Source: Brevundimonas denitrificans (GTDB lineage Bacteria; Pseudomonadota; Alphaproteobacteria; Caulobacterales; Caulobacteraceae). Taken from it: a stretch of 35,421 bases of DNA. A model generated the notes under the pieces. It saw nothing but the letters and a program-made list of their open reading frames with translations. It had not been told where the DNA came from and searched no databases. The stretch's first letter is position 1. Every line of letters starts with the position of its first letter. The DNA is taken from assembly GCF_030160755.1 (NCBI RefSeq), contig NZ_BSOY01000023.1:1-35421 (forward strand), read 5' to 3'. A program made the position numbers and the translations under genes. Shown here one piece after another: positions 1 to 7,993 of the stretch.

Positions 1-2
1 CG

Positions 3-1898
3 GCCAAACCGCCCCGGCCGCGCGCCGCCAGGGTCGAGGCCGCGCCGGAGCCGTCGCCGCCGCCCCCGAATGCGCCTCAGGCCGAAGCGCCCGCCGCTGA
101 CGCCTTCTCCTTCGCCGGCGCCGACCAGCGGCAGATGCTGGAGACCCTGTCGATGAACCTGGCCAAGGCGGCGATGACGGCCCAGTCGGCCATCGCCGAG
201 GCCGCCCTGTCCCAGGCCGACCGCCCCGCCGCCCTGTCGCCCGATCCGTTCAACGTCGGCCCGGCCATGAATTCGGTCATGACCAGCCTGGCCTCGCGCC
301 CCGACAAGCTGTTCGCCGCCCAGGCCGATCTGTTCAACCGCTACATGGACCTTTGGGCCTCCACCACCCGCCGCGCCGCCGGCGACGAGACGCCCGCCGC
401 CCACGATGCGAAGCTGGCGAAGGACAAGCGTTTCAGGGATCCGGCCTGGACCGAGAACCCCGCCTTCGACGTCATGCGCCAGTCCTATCTGGTCACCTCG
501 GACTGGATGAACGGCCTGGTCTCCAGCGTCGAGGACGTCGATCCCCTGACCAAGCGCCGGGCCGAGTTCTTCACCAAACTGCTGACCGACGCCTTCTCCC
601 CCTCCAACTTCCTCGCCTCCAACCCGGTCGCCCTCAAGGCCCTGGCCGAGTCCAACGGCGAATCCCTGGTCAGGGGCATGCAGAATTTCGCCGCCGACAT
701 GGAGCGCGGCGCCGGCAAGCTGAAGATCAGCCAGGCCGACTACGGCCATTTCGTCGTCGGCGAGAACGTCGCCACCGCGCCGGGCCAGGTCGTCTGGCGC
801 GACGAACTGTTCGAACTGATCCAGTTCGACGCGGCCACCGACAAACAGCGCGCCGTGCCCCTGCTGATCTTCCCGCCGTGGATCAACAAATTCTACATCC
901 TGGATCTCCAGCCCGAGAACTCGATGATCCGCTGGCTCTCGGCCCAGGGCTTCACCGTCTTCGTCTGCTCCTGGGTCAATCCCGACAAGGACAAGGCCGG
1001 CTTCGGCTTTGACGACTATCTGGAAAAGGGGATCTATCGCGCCATCGAGAAGGCGCTGGAGCAGTCGAAGTCCGACCACATCAACACCGTCGGCTACTGC
1101 ATCGGCGGCACCCTGATGGGGGCGGCCCTGGCCCATATGGCGGCGAAGGGCGACACTCGCGTCACCGCCAACACCTTCTTCGCCGCCCAGCACGATTTCG
1201 CCGAGGCCGGCGACCTGTTGCTGTTCACGGACGAGCACTGGCTCAACGAGGTCGAGCAGCAGATGGACGCCGCCGGCGGGGTCCTGCCCGGCGCGGCCAT
1301 GGCCGAGACCTTCAACGCCCTGCGCGCCAACGACCTGATCTGGTCGTTCTTCGTGTCCAACTATCTGATGGGCAAGTCGCCGCCGGCTTTCGACCTGCTG
1401 TTCTGGAACGCCGACCAGACCCGCATGCCCAAGAAGCTGCACATGGACTACCTCCGCTCCATGTACGGCCAGAACAAGCTGGCCCGGGGCGAGTTCACGA
1501 TCGGCGGGATCAAGGTCGACCTGTCGAAGGTGATCATCCCCCTCTATTTCCAGGCCAGCCGCGAGGACCATATCGCGCCGATGAATTCGGTCTATCGCTC
1601 GGCCCGCGCCTTCTCCAACGCCGACGTGACCCTGACCCTGGCCGGTTCGGGCCATATCGCCGGGGTGGTCAATCCGCCGTCGGCGAAGAAATACCAGCAC
1701 TGGACCAACCCCGCCCTGCCCCCGACCCTGGCCGAATGGCAGGCCAAGGCCGAGGAGCATCCCGGCAGCTGGTGGGAGCACTGGGCATCCTGGCTGCACG
1801 GGAAGTCCGGCGACTGGGTTCCCGCCCGCGACCCGAAGACCGGCCCGCTCAAGCCGATCGAACCGGCGCCGGGGTCCTATGTGAAGGTGAAGAGTTGA
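3..1898 (+). CDS. phaC: Class I poly(3-hydroxyalkanoate) synthase, 5' end outside window
   Basis: Polymerises (R)-3-hydroxyacyl-CoA into polyhydroxyalkanoate granules in the cytoplasm. Counting from the ATG at 135 (587 residues), the lipase-like box GYCIGG places the nucleophile at Cys322. The other triad members are Asp478 (in REDHIAP) and His507 (in GSGHIAG). The PhaC N-terminal domain precedes an alpha/beta-hydrolase core, and the C-terminal Trp-rich tail with PGSWW is typical of class I enzymes, which run about 590-650 residues. The frame stays open from 135 back to base 3, coding an Ala/Pro-rich stretch, so the true start probably lies before the window; the ATG at 135 is a possible internal start. 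The stop overlaps the TTG of the next gene. Identity is secure, the 5' end is not. Confidence 0.93.
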   Translation, partial: AKPPRPRAARVEAAPEPSPPPPNAPQAEAPAADAFSFAGADQRQMLETLSMNLAKAAMTAQSAIAEAALSQADRPAALSPDPFNVGPAMNSVMTSLASRPDKLFAAQADLFNRYMDLWASTTRRAAGDETPAAHDAKLAKDKRFRDPAWTENPAFDVMRQSYLVTSDWMNGLVSSVEDVDPLTKRRAEFFTKLLTDAFSPSNFLASNPVALKALAESNGESLVRGMQNFAADMERGAGKLKISQADYGHFVVGENVATAPGQVVWRDELFELIQFDAATDKQRAVPLLIFPPWINKFYILDLQPENSMIRWLSAQGFTVFVCSWVNPDKDKAGFGFDDYLEKGIYRAIEKALEQSKSDHINTVGYCIGGTLMGAALAHMAAKGDTRVTANTFFAAQHDFAEAGDLLLFTDEHWLNEVEQQMDAAGGVLPGAAMAETFNALRANDLIWSFFVSNYLMGKSPPAFDLLFWNADQTRMPKKLHMDYLRSMYGQNKLARGEFTIGGIKVDLSKVIIPLYFQASREDHIAPMNSVYRSARAFSNADVTLTLAGSGHIAGVVNPPSAKKYQHWTNPALPPTLAEWQAKAEEHPGSWWEHWASWLHGKSGDWVPARDPKTGPLKPIEPAPGSYVKVKS

Positions 1899-2269
1899 AG
1901 CGTCTCGAGCCGAACCTGCTGCTGGCCGTCACCACCGGCTTCGCCCTGGTTCTCGTCACCCTCACCGCCAGCGTCTATGGCGCGGGCGAGCCGCTGCGCA
2001 ATCTCCTGCTGGCGGTGATCTGTTCGGGCGGGTTCGTGCTGCTGAACCCGATCCTGATGCGGACGATGAAGACCCCGGCCCGGCCGCCCCTGATCCATCC
2101 CGACAGCCGCGGCATGACCGCCTGGGCCAGCCTGTTCCCGATGGTGGTGATCCTCTGCGCCGCCATACCGGTGTTCCGGCCCGGCCCCGACTACGGCCTG
2201 CTGATCATCATCGCCGCCGTCTGGTTCGGCGTGACGCTCGAGTCCGCCCTCAAGGCGCATCGGGCCTAG
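1895..2269 (+). CDS. Small four-helix membrane protein, unknown function
   Basis: A 124-residue protein with about four hydrophobic segments (near residues 7-28, 35-55, 78-95 and 102-118) and little soluble sequence between them. I do not recognise the family. I chose the TTG at 1895 because it overlaps the phaC stop (TTGA), follows a purine-rich GAAGGTGAAGAG, and begins just before the first membrane segment; the frame is open further upstream inside phaC, but that would be out-of-frame phaC sequence. Translational coupling to phaC is likely. No link to PHA metabolism can be shown beyond position. It converges with msrB and the two stop codons share one CTAG. Confidence 0.6.
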   Translation: MKRLEPNLLLAVTTGFALVLVTLTASVYGAGEPLRNLLLAVICSGGFVLLNPILMRTMKTPARPPLIHPDSRGMTAWASLFPMVVILCAAIPVFRPGPDYGLLIIIAAVWFGVTLESALKAHRA

Positions 2270-2760
2270 GCCGGCCGGAAGGTCAGGGCCACGCCGTTGT
2301 TGCAATAGCGTTTTCCGGTCGGCCGCGGCCCGTCCATGAACAGATGCCCCTGGTGTCCCAGACAGCGGGCGCAGTGATATTCGGTGCGCGGGAAGCCGAT
2401 GGCGAAGTCGGTCTTGGTGCCGATGTTGGCGGCGATGACGTCATAGAAGCTGGGCCAGCCGGTGCCGCTGTCGAATTTCCACTGCGACCGGAACAGCGGC
2501 AGGTCGCAGCCGCGGCAGACGAAGGTCCCGCTGCGGTGCTCATTGTTCAGCGGACTGCTTCCCGGCCGCTCCGTCGCCTCATGCCGCAGCACGTCATAGG
2601 CCGCCCGCGGCAGCCGCTCGCGCCACTGGGCGTCCGTGATCCGCCGGAAGGGCGAGTTGGCGTATTGCCGCTCCGAGGCGGAGGCGTCCTTCGGCGTACA
2701 GGCGGAGACGGCGACCGCCCCGGCGGTGGTCAGAAAGGCGCGGCGGGAGAGATGGGTCAT
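2266..2760 (-). CDS. msrB: Peptide-methionine (R)-S-oxide reductase MsrB, exported form
   Basis: Reduces methionine-R-sulfoxide in damaged proteins. The 164-residue protein has two zinc-binding CxxC pairs (CRGC and CARC), the MsrB core motif GWPSFYD, and the catalytic cysteine in RYCNNG; the usual serine after the Asn is Gly here. The N-terminus MTHLSRRAFLTTAG reads as a twin-arginine-like signal, and VSAC a few residues on resembles a lipobox, so the enzyme is probably exported to the periplasm and perhaps lipid-anchored. I start at 2760, where the signal peptide begins, rather than at an ATG 36 bases upstream. Downstream of argC on the same strand, but a hairpin separates them. Family assignment is firm; localisation is inferred. 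Confidence 0.9.
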   Translation of the reverse strand: MTHLSRRAFLTTAGAVAVSACTPKDASASERQYANSPFRRITDAQWRERLPRAAYDVLRHEATERPGSSPLNNEHRSGTFVCRGCDLPLFRSQWKFDSGTGWPSFYDVIAANIGTKTDFAIGFPRTEYHCARCLGHQGHLFMDGPRPTGKRYCNNGVALTFRPA

Positions 2761-2798
2761 GTCACAGATACGTCGGCGGTGGCCCCGAAGTTTCAAGT

Positions 2799-2823
2799 CC
2801 CTTCTCCCCTCCGGGGGAGAAGG
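2799..2823. repeat. Solo palindromic repeat hairpin
   Basis: A near-perfect hairpin with arms CCCTTCTCCCC and GGGGGAGAAGG, lying two bases beyond the argC stop and before msrB. The arm sequence matches the ends of the two larger elements at 3788-3946 and 5195-5341, so this looks like a single half-unit of the same interspersed family. It may also end argC transcription or stabilise its 3' end; there is no good T-run. Confidence 0.6.
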
Positions 2824-2824
2824 A

Positions 2825-3772
2825 TCACGAAAGCCCGGTCTCTTCCCGGAGCCCCAGCATCAGGTTCAGATTCTGCACCGCCGCCCCCGACGCCCCCTTG
2901 CCGAGGTTGTCCAGCAGGGCGACCAGCCGCACCTGCGCCCCGCTCCGGTCGCCGAATACATGCAGCCGCATTTTGTTGGTCCCGTTCAGCCCCTCCGGGT
3001 CGATCCCGGTCATGGCCTCCGTCGCCTCCAGCTCGGCCACCTCGACGAAGCGGCAGCCGGCATAGGCCTCGGCCAGGGCCCCGTGCACCACCTCGACCGA
3101 GGGCGACGACGGCAGGGCCGCCAGCTGCAGCGGAACCTCGACCAGCATCCCCTGCCGGTACGCCCCCACCGCCGGGGCGAACAGCACCGGCCGCTCCAGC
3201 CCGGTGTGCAGCGTCATCTCCGGCACATGTTTGTGCTTCAGCGACAGGCCATAGGCGCGGAACGCCCCCGCTCCGCCCGCTTCAAACTCGGCGATCATCG
3301 CCTTGCCGCCGCCGGAATATCCCGACACCGCATTGACCGTCACCGGCCAGCCCGCGGGAATGATCCCCGCGCTCACCAGCGGCCGGACCAGGCCGATGAA
3401 CCCGGTCGGATAGCAGCCCGGGTTCGACACCCGCGTGGCGCCCGCGATCTTCTCCGCCTGGCTCATCCGACCCGGCCCATGGGCCATCTCGGCGAAGCCA
3501 TAGGTCCAGGCCGGATCGACCCGATAGGCCGTCGAGGCGTCGATGACCCGCACCGCCGGGTTGTCGATCATCGCCACGGCTTCCTTCGCCGCCTCGTCCG
3601 GCAGGCACAGGATCACCGCATCGGCCGCGTTCAGCGCCTCGCGCCGCGCCTCGACCTCGCGCCGCCGGTCGCCGAGGACGATGATCTCCAGATCATCCCG
3701 CGCCTCCAGCCGGCGCAGGACATCCAGTCCGGTGGTTCCCGCCTCGCCGTCGATGAAGACCGAATAAGACAT
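2825..3772 (-). CDS. argC: N-acetyl-gamma-glutamyl-phosphate reductase
   Basis: Third step of arginine biosynthesis: NADPH-dependent reduction of N-acetylglutamyl phosphate to the semialdehyde, in the cytoplasm. The 315-residue length and the N-terminal dinucleotide-binding motif (FIDGEAGTTG) fit the shorter type 2 ArgC. The active-site cysteine is Cys120 in VSNPGCYPTG. I start at 3772 (MSYSVFIDGE), because the longer open frame upstream translates the palindromic repeat at 3788-3946, which cannot be native protein. In many alphaproteobacteria argC lies near rpsI-rplM, as here. The repeat sits directly upstream, where a promoter would be expected. Confidence 0.94.
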   Translation of the reverse strand: MSYSVFIDGEAGTTGLDVLRRLEARDDLEIIVLGDRRREVEARREALNAADAVILCLPDEAAKEAVAMIDNPAVRVIDASTAYRVDPAWTYGFAEMAHGPGRMSQAEKIAGATRVSNPGCYPTGFIGLVRPLVSAGIIPAGWPVTVNAVSGYSGGGKAMIAEFEAGGAGAFRAYGLSLKHKHVPEMTLHTGLERPVLFAPAVGAYRQGMLVEVPLQLAALPSSPSVEVVHGALAEAYAGCRFVEVAELEATEAMTGIDPEGLNGTNKMRLHVFGDRSGAQVRLVALLDNLGKGASGAAVQNLNLMLGLREETGLS

Positions 3773-3787
3773 CGAACGCTCCAGAAT

Positions 3788-3946
3788 CCTTCTCCCCTTG
3801 CGGGAGAAGGTGGCCCGCGCAGCGGGTCGGATGAGGGGTCGCTTTGACCCCAGAAATTCAGCGGATTTGAGACGCCGCCCGACAGACCGGCGCAACCCCT
3901 CGTCCATCAGGCTTCGCCTGACACCTTCTCCCGCAAGGGGAGAAGG
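3788..3946. repeat. Palindromic interspersed element, about 159 bp
   Basis: Two inverted arms of about 50 bases enclose a short centre. The outer parts are nearly identical when reverse-complemented: the left arm begins CCTTCTCCCCTTGCGGGAGA and the right arm ends CTCCCGCAAGGGGAGAAGG. Each arm also holds a second small hairpin that has diverged (CCCGCGCAGCGGG on the left, CAGGCTTCGCCTG on the right) and a GGATGAGGGG / CCCCTCGTCC inner match. There is no open frame of its own. It lies between argC and the rpsI terminator. The form suggests a REP/MITE-like element spread by a transposase acting in trans. Confidence 0.75.
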
Positions 3947-3954
3947 AAAACAGC

Positions 3955-3990
3955 AAAGAAAAAGGGCGCTCCGGTTTCCCGAAGCGCCCC
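3955..3990 (-). terminator. Rho-independent terminator of rplM-rpsI
   Basis: Read on the minus strand, GGGCGCTTCGG and CCGGAGCGCCC form a strong stem with an AAA-containing loop, followed by TTTTTCTTT. It begins about 25 bases after the rpsI stop and has the classical stem plus T-run form. The interspersed element starts a few bases further on. Confidence 0.88.
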
Positions 3991-4014
3991 CAATCCAAAC
4001 CGTGGTGAAACGGT

Positions 4015-4536
4015 CTAGCGCTTCGAGAACTGGAAGGACTTGCGGGCCTTGGCGCGGCCGTACTTCTTGCGCTCGACGACGCGGCTGTCGCGGGTCAGGA
4101 AGCCGTGCGGCTTCAGGACCGGGCGCAGCGCCGGCTCATAGTGGGTCAGGGCGTGCGAGAGGCCGTGGCGGATGGCGCCGGCCTGGCCCGACAGGCCCGA
4201 GCCCTGCACGGTGCAGTCGACGTCGAACTGGGTCAGGCGGTCGGTCACTTCCAGCGGCTGGGCGATCATCATGCGCAGGATTTCGCGGGCGAAATACTGC
4301 ATCTGATCCTTGCCGTTGATGGTGATCTTGCCCGAGCCGGGCTTGATCCACACGCGGGCGATCGCGTTCTTGCGCTTGCCGGTCGAATAGGCGCGGCCCT
4401 GGGCGTCCAGCTTTTGCGTATAGACCGGCGCGTCATTGTCCGAAGAGACGGTGCCGAGGCCCTTCAGGGCGTCGAAGCCGGTCGCGGCGGGGGCGTCGTT
4501 CTGCGGGGCCGAGGTTTCAGCAGTCACGTCGGTCAT
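4015..4536 (-). CDS. rpsI: 30S ribosomal protein uS9
   Basis: Small-subunit protein whose basic C-terminal tail reaches the P-site tRNA. Of the 173 residues, the conserved S9 core starts near residue 45 ([23 protein letters not shown]) and ends with the hallmark [11 protein letters not shown]. The roughly 40-residue acidic, Ala-rich N-terminal extension is usual in alphaproteobacteria and lengthens the protein beyond the 130 residues typical of enterics. The ATG at 4536 lies two bases after the rplM stop, so the pair is co-transcribed and probably translationally coupled. A terminator follows at 3955-3990. Confidence 0.97.
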   Translation of the reverse strand: MTDVTAETSAPQNDAPAATGFDALKGLGTVSSDNDAPVYTQKLDAQGRAYSTGKRKNAIARVWIKPGSGKITINGKDQMQYFAREILRMMIAQPLEVTDRLTQFDVDCTVQGSGLSGQAGAIRHGLSHALTHYEPALRPVLKPHGFLTRDSRVVERKKYGRAKARKSFQFSKR

Positions 4537-4538
4537 GC

Positions 4539-5015
4539 TCAGACGCTCCGGGTGTTCTTGGAGTTGGCCGACTTGAAGTCGATCGTTTCCGGCTGTTGGG
4601 CTTCGTGGGTGTGGGCGGGGCCGGAGAACAGGCGCAGGTGCGTCATCTGCAGGCGGGCCAGCGGGCTCTCCTTGGGCAGCATGCGCTCGACGGCCTTCTC
4701 AAGGACGCGTTCCGGGAAACGGCCGTTCAGGACCTTCTCGGGGGTCGTCTGCTTGACGCCGCCCGGGTGACCGGTGTGGCGATAGTAGATCTTATCGGTC
4801 AGCTTCTTGCCGGTGAACACCACCTTGTCGACGTTGGTGACGACGACATAGTCGCCGCAATCGACGTGCGGGGTGTAGTCGCCGCGGTGCTTGCCGCGCA
4901 GACGGTTGGCGATGAAGGTCGCGAGACGGCCCACCACGACGCCTTCAGCGTCGATATGGATCCATTTCTTCGTGACCTCGGCCGGCTTCAGCGAAGCCGT
5001 AGTGCTCTTCAGCAT
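4539..5015 (-). CDS. rplM: 50S ribosomal protein uL13
   Basis: Early-assembly large-subunit protein, 158 residues. Conserved L13 features are [18 protein letters not shown] near residues 16-33, [21 protein letters not shown] in the middle, and the RHTGHPGG and ML-PKESPL stretches. It is slightly longer than the 142-residue enteric protein because of tails at both ends. AGGA precedes the ATG by about 10 bases. First gene of the rplM-rpsI operon; a promoter-like sequence lies about 63-91 bases upstream of the ATG. Confidence 0.97.
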   Translation of the reverse strand: MLKSTTASLKPAEVTKKWIHIDAEGVVVGRLATFIANRLRGKHRGDYTPHVDCGDYVVVTNVDKVVFTGKKLTDKIYYRHTGHPGGVKQTTPEKVLNGRFPERVLEKAVERMLPKESPLARLQMTHLRLFSGPAHTHEAQQPETIDFKSANSKNTRSV

Positions 5016-5077
5016 TTCAAGGGTCCTGGGAGACGATCGGGTGCCCCTCCCAATGACGGGGACGAGCGGAAGGCGCG

Positions 5078-5106
5078 CTGATAGAGGAAGGGGGGCGTGG
5101 GGTCAA
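5078..5106 (-). promoter_or_regulatory. Putative housekeeping promoter of rplM-rpsI
   Basis: On the minus strand TTGACC (5101-5106) and TATCAG (5078-5083) are 17 bases apart, giving a leader of roughly 55 bases before the rplM ATG. The -35 matches the alphaproteobacterial TTGAC consensus; the -10 is only fair. Called from sequence likeness alone. Confidence 0.5.
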
Positions 5107-5163
5107 GGCGGTCCGGATGCGCGAACTGCATCTAGCGCATTGAAATAAGAGCATTATTTTATA

Positions 5164-5181
5164 ACGGTATCAAAATACCGT
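5164..5181. promoter_or_regulatory. AT-rich palindrome, possible operator
   Basis: ACGGTAT and ATACCGT form a perfect 7-bp inverted repeat around CAAA, inside an AT-rich patch (about 5138-5188) that stands out in this GC-rich sequence. It lies between the divergent rplM and RidA-like genes, just before a copy of the interspersed element. The symmetry and position would suit a repressor site; no regulator gene is adjacent. Confidence 0.35.
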
Positions 5182-5194
5182 ACTGAAATGCGCC

Positions 5195-5341
5195 CCTTCT
5201 CCCTTTTCGGGGGAAGGTGGCTCGCGAAGCGAGGCGGATGGGGGCTGTCAAATCCCGCCTCCTTCTTCACCGATTGTGACGCGGACCGAGCCCCCGTCCG
5301 AGCGGCTCCGCCGCCCACCTTCCCCCGAAATGGGGGAAGGA
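5195..5341. repeat. Palindromic interspersed element, second large copy
   Basis: Same architecture as the copy at 3788-3946. The left arm opens CCTTCTCCCTTTTCGGGGGA and continues GGTGGCTCGCGAAGCGAGGCGGATGGGGG. The right arm mirrors it with CCCCCGTCCGAGCGGCTCCG and ends CCCGAAATGGGGGAAGG. The centre, about 40 bases, is unrelated to the other copy. No open frame of its own. It separates the AT-rich palindrome from the RidA-like gene by about 60 bases. Confidence 0.72.
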
Positions 5342-5401
5342 AGACATGACGACATGCAATCGACGCGCTAGACCGCCGCCAACCCAACAGGAGCCCTGCC
5401 C

Positions 5402-5860
5402 ATGACCGTCGCCGCCCGCCTCGCCGAACTCGGCATCAGCCTGCCGGAACCCGCCAAGGCGGTGGCCAACTATGTGCCCTGGGTCCAGACGGGCAATCTG
5501 GTCCACATCTCGGGCCAGCTGTCGAACGACGCCGCGGGCGGGATCAAGGGCACAGTCGGCGCCGACGTCTCGCCGGACCAGGCCAAGGACGGCGCCCGCA
5601 TGTGCGGCGTCAACCTGCTGGCCCAGATGTCGGCCGCGCTGGACGGCGACCTCGAGCGCGTCGTGCGCGTCGTGAAGCTGGGCGGCTTCGTCCAGGCCGC
5701 CGTCGATTTCGAGGCCATTCCCGCCGTCATCAACGGCTGTTCCGACCTGATGGTCGAGGTCTTCGGCGACAAGGGCCGCCACGCCCGCTCCGCCGTCGGC
5801 GTCTACAAACTGCCCCTCGGCTTCGCCGTCGAGGTGGACGCCATCGTCGAGGTGCGGTGA
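5402..5860 (+). CDS. RidA/YjgF-family protein
   Basis: A 152-residue member of the RidA/YER057c/UK114 superfamily, whose best-known members hydrolyse reactive enamine/imine intermediates of amino-acid metabolism. Family features visible are the N-terminal strand motif LVHISGQLS, the central helix with DGARMCGVNLLAQMSAALDGDLERVVRVVKLGGFV, and the C-terminal strand RSAVGVYKLPLGFAVEVDAIVE. The arginine of the archetypal RidA active site (usually in an R-P/RVD context) seems to be represented by RSAVGV, so it may be one of the less characterised subfamilies and its substrate is open. The stop overlaps the GTG of the acyltransferase, implying coupling. Confidence 0.82.
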   Translation: MTVAARLAELGISLPEPAKAVANYVPWVQTGNLVHISGQLSNDAAGGIKGTVGADVSPDQAKDGARMCGVNLLAQMSAALDGDLERVVRVVKLGGFVQAAVDFEAIPAVINGCSDLMVEVFGDKGRHARSAVGVYKLPLGFAVEVDAIVEVR

Positions 5861-7005
5861 GCTTCACCCTCCAGGTCCACAATCGGGTCGCCGACATAGG
5901 CCGCGAGGCCTGGGACGCCTGCGCGTCTCCCACCGGCGACCCGTTCGTCTCCTTCGACTTCCTTCACGCCTGCGAGGCCTCCGGCAGCGCCGTCCCCGCC
6001 GAGGGCTGGGCCGGCCGCCACCTGTCGCTGCGGGATGAATCCGGCCGGGTCCTCGGCGTCATGCCCCTCTGGCTCAAGGGCCACAGCCAGGGCGAATACG
6101 TCTTCGACCACAGCTGGGCCGACGCCTATCAGCGCGCCGGCGGCCGCTACTATCCCAAGCTGCTGGCCGCCGTGCCCTTCACCCCCGTCACCGGCCCCCG
6201 CTTCCTCGCCCGTCCCGACGCCGACGCGGCCACGGTGCGTCAGGCCCTGCTGCAGGGCGCGATCGCCCTGACCGAACGGCTCGGCGTCTCGTCCCTGCAC
6301 GTCAACTTCCCGACCCGGCCCGAATGGGACGCCATGGGCGAAGCCGGCCTGCTGCAGCGCCAGGACATGCAGTATATCTGGCGTAACGACGGCTATGGGA
6401 CCTTCGACGACTTCCTCGCCGCCCTGTCCTCGAACCGGCGCAAGACCATCCGCCGCGAACGCCGCGAGGCCCAAACGGGTCTGGACATCCGCGTCCTCAC
6501 CGGCTCCGACATCAAGGAAGCGCACTGGGACGCCTTCTTCGCCTTCTACATGGACACCGGCGAACGGAAGTGGGGGCGGCCCTATCTGACGCGCGACTTC
6601 TTCACCCGCCTCGGCGCGACCATGGCCGACCGCATCGCCCTGGTCATGGCCTTCCGAGACGGAGACGCCATCGCCGGCGCCCTCAACCTGATCGGCCGCG
6701 ACGCCCTCTACGGCCGCCAGTGGGGCGCGCTGGAGGAGGTCCCCTTCCTCCATTTCGAGCTCTGCTACTACCAGGCCATCGAGTTCGCGATTTCGCGCGG
6801 CCTGTCGCGCGTCGAGGCCGGGGCCCAGGGCGAGCACAAGATCGCCCGCGGCTACCTGCCCTCCCCGGTCTACTCCGCCCATTTCATCGCCGACCCGGCC
6901 CTGCGTGAACCGGTCGCCCGCTATCTGGACGGCGAACGGCCGGCGGTCGCGGCGGAGATCGACGCCATGACCGACGAACTGTCGCCCTTCCGCAAGGGCG
7001 GGTGA
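5857..7005 (+). CDS. FemAB-like GNAT-superfamily protein (DUF482 type)
   Basis: 382 residues when started at the GTG overlapping the preceding stop (GTGA). The sequence matches my memory of the DUF482/COG3146 group of predicted N-acyltransferases: PLWLKGHSQGEYVFDHSWADAYQR-type N-terminal block, the Arg-rich SSNRRKTIRRERREA segment, FYMDTGERKWGRPYLTR, and the near-invariant RVEAGAQGEHKIARGY close to the end. The fold is thought to be a tandem acetyltransferase fold like peptidoglycan-bridge FemABX enzymes, but the reaction of this subgroup is not established as far as I know. Operon partner of the RidA-like gene. The frame is open further upstream but only as out-of-frame RidA sequence. Confidence 0.85.
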   Translation: MSFTLQVHNRVADIGREAWDACASPTGDPFVSFDFLHACEASGSAVPAEGWAGRHLSLRDESGRVLGVMPLWLKGHSQGEYVFDHSWADAYQRAGGRYYPKLLAAVPFTPVTGPRFLARPDADAATVRQALLQGAIALTERLGVSSLHVNFPTRPEWDAMGEAGLLQRQDMQYIWRNDGYGTFDDFLAALSSNRRKTIRRERREAQTGLDIRVLTGSDIKEAHWDAFFAFYMDTGERKWGRPYLTRDFFTRLGATMADRIALVMAFRDGDAIAGALNLIGRDALYGRQWGALEEVPFLHFELCYYQAIEFAISRGLSRVEAGAQGEHKIARGYLPSPVYSAHFIADPALREPVARYLDGERPAVAAEIDAMTDELSPFRKGG

Positions 7006-7009
7006 TGGT

Positions 7010-7372
7010 TCAGTCCGCGCGGCGCTTCGGATCCTCGCCGATGAACCAGCCGGCGATCCAGCTGACGATGCCGGTCACCACCGCCGCGCCGATTCCCGCC
7101 CACAGGCCATCGACAACGAAGCCGCCGAGCAGGCTGGCCACGAGGCCGATCATGGCGGCGTTCACCACCAGCAGGAACAGGCCGAAGGTGACGATGGTCA
7201 GCGGGAAGGTGACGAAGGTCAGGATCGGCCGCACCACGGCGTTGGCGATCCCCAGCAGCAGGGCCGCCGCCAGCAGCGATCCGTTGGACAGGAAGTCCAC
7301 TCCGGTCACGACCCGCGACGACAGCCACAGGCCGAAGCAGGTGACCACAAACTGGACGATGAAACGAAGCAT
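7010..7372 (-). CDS. Phage-holin-family 4-TM membrane protein
   Basis: A 120-residue integral membrane protein with four hydrophobic segments (about 1-20, 29-47, 53-75 and 88-110) and the charged tail GEDPKRRAD. The repeated Asn-Ala-x-x-RP and FPLTIVTFGLFLLVVNAAM pattern is typical of the widespread 'phage holin family / mycobacterial 4-TM holin-like' proteins, which are chromosomal and mostly of unknown role. The ATG at 7372 has GGGAGAG five bases upstream. It converges with the acyltransferase gene, only four bases separating the stops. There is no phage context, so 'holin' is only a family name here. Confidence 0.8.
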   Translation of the reverse strand: MLRFIVQFVVTCFGLWLSSRVVTGVDFLSNGSLLAAALLLGIANAVVRPILTFVTFPLTIVTFGLFLLVVNAAMIGLVASLLGGFVVDGLWAGIGAAVVTGIVSWIAGWFIGEDPKRRAD

Positions 7373-7474
7373 GGTTCTCTCCCGACTCGAGCGGCACGAT
7401 ACCGCGAAACCGCGCGCCGGGCTCCCCCAAACCGCCGCCGGTTGCTACGGTGGCCCGGACCTGTGGAGCCCCCG

Positions 7475-7912
7475 ATGAGCCTGAACGCGCCCTACGACCC
7501 TGACAACATCTTCGCGAAGATCCTGCGCGGCGAGATGCCCTCGGTGAAGGTCTGGGAAGACGACCATGTGCTGGCCTTCATGGACGTCTTCCCCCAGTCC
7601 GAGGGCCACGTCCTGGTCATATCGAAGACCTCGACGGCCCAGACCCTGCTGGACATAGACGCCGCGGCGCTGGCCCGCCTGACGGTCGCCGTCCAGCGCA
7701 CGGCCCGCGCTGTCGAAAAGGCCCTCCGGCCCGACGGCTTCCAGATCATGCAGTTGAACGGCCGGGCCGGCGGCCAGACCGTCTTCCATCTGCATTTCCA
7801 CGTCATTCCGCGTTGGACGAACCGGCAGATGAAGGGCCACGGCCACGCCCCGATGGCCGATACGACCGTGCTGCGCGCCCTCGCCGACCGGATCGCCGCC
7901 GCGCTCGACTGA
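7475..7912 (+). CDS. HIT-family protein (HinT-like nucleotide hydrolase/transferase)
   Basis: A 145-residue protein with the histidine-triad signature HLHFH at residues 105-109 in the context VFHLHFHVIPRW, preceded by the usual block IFAKILRGEMPSVKVWEDD and AFMDVFPQSEGHVLVISK. HinT-type enzymes hydrolyse AMP-linked phosphoramidates and acyl-adenylates in the cytoplasm. I place the start at the ATG at 7475, with GGAG seven bases upstream; an ATG at 7442 is in frame but has no ribosome site and would add residues outside the family. It reads away from the holin-like gene and needs its own promoter in the short gap before it. Confidence 0.92.
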   Translation: MSLNAPYDPDNIFAKILRGEMPSVKVWEDDHVLAFMDVFPQSEGHVLVISKTSTAQTLLDIDAAALARLTVAVQRTARAVEKALRPDGFQIMQLNGRAGGQTVFHLHFHVIPRWTNRQMKGHGHAPMADTTVLRALADRIAAALD

Positions 7913-7993
7913 ACGCCGTTCCTTGACCACTCGCCTGTCAGGCGTAGCCTCGTCCGATCGCGGAGCATCCGCATGCCTTGGGAGGGGCGGGAC

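Noticed and set aside
7010..7372. Prophage remnant because of the holin-like protein
   Set aside because: No other phage gene is near; this protein family is chromosomal in many bacteria.
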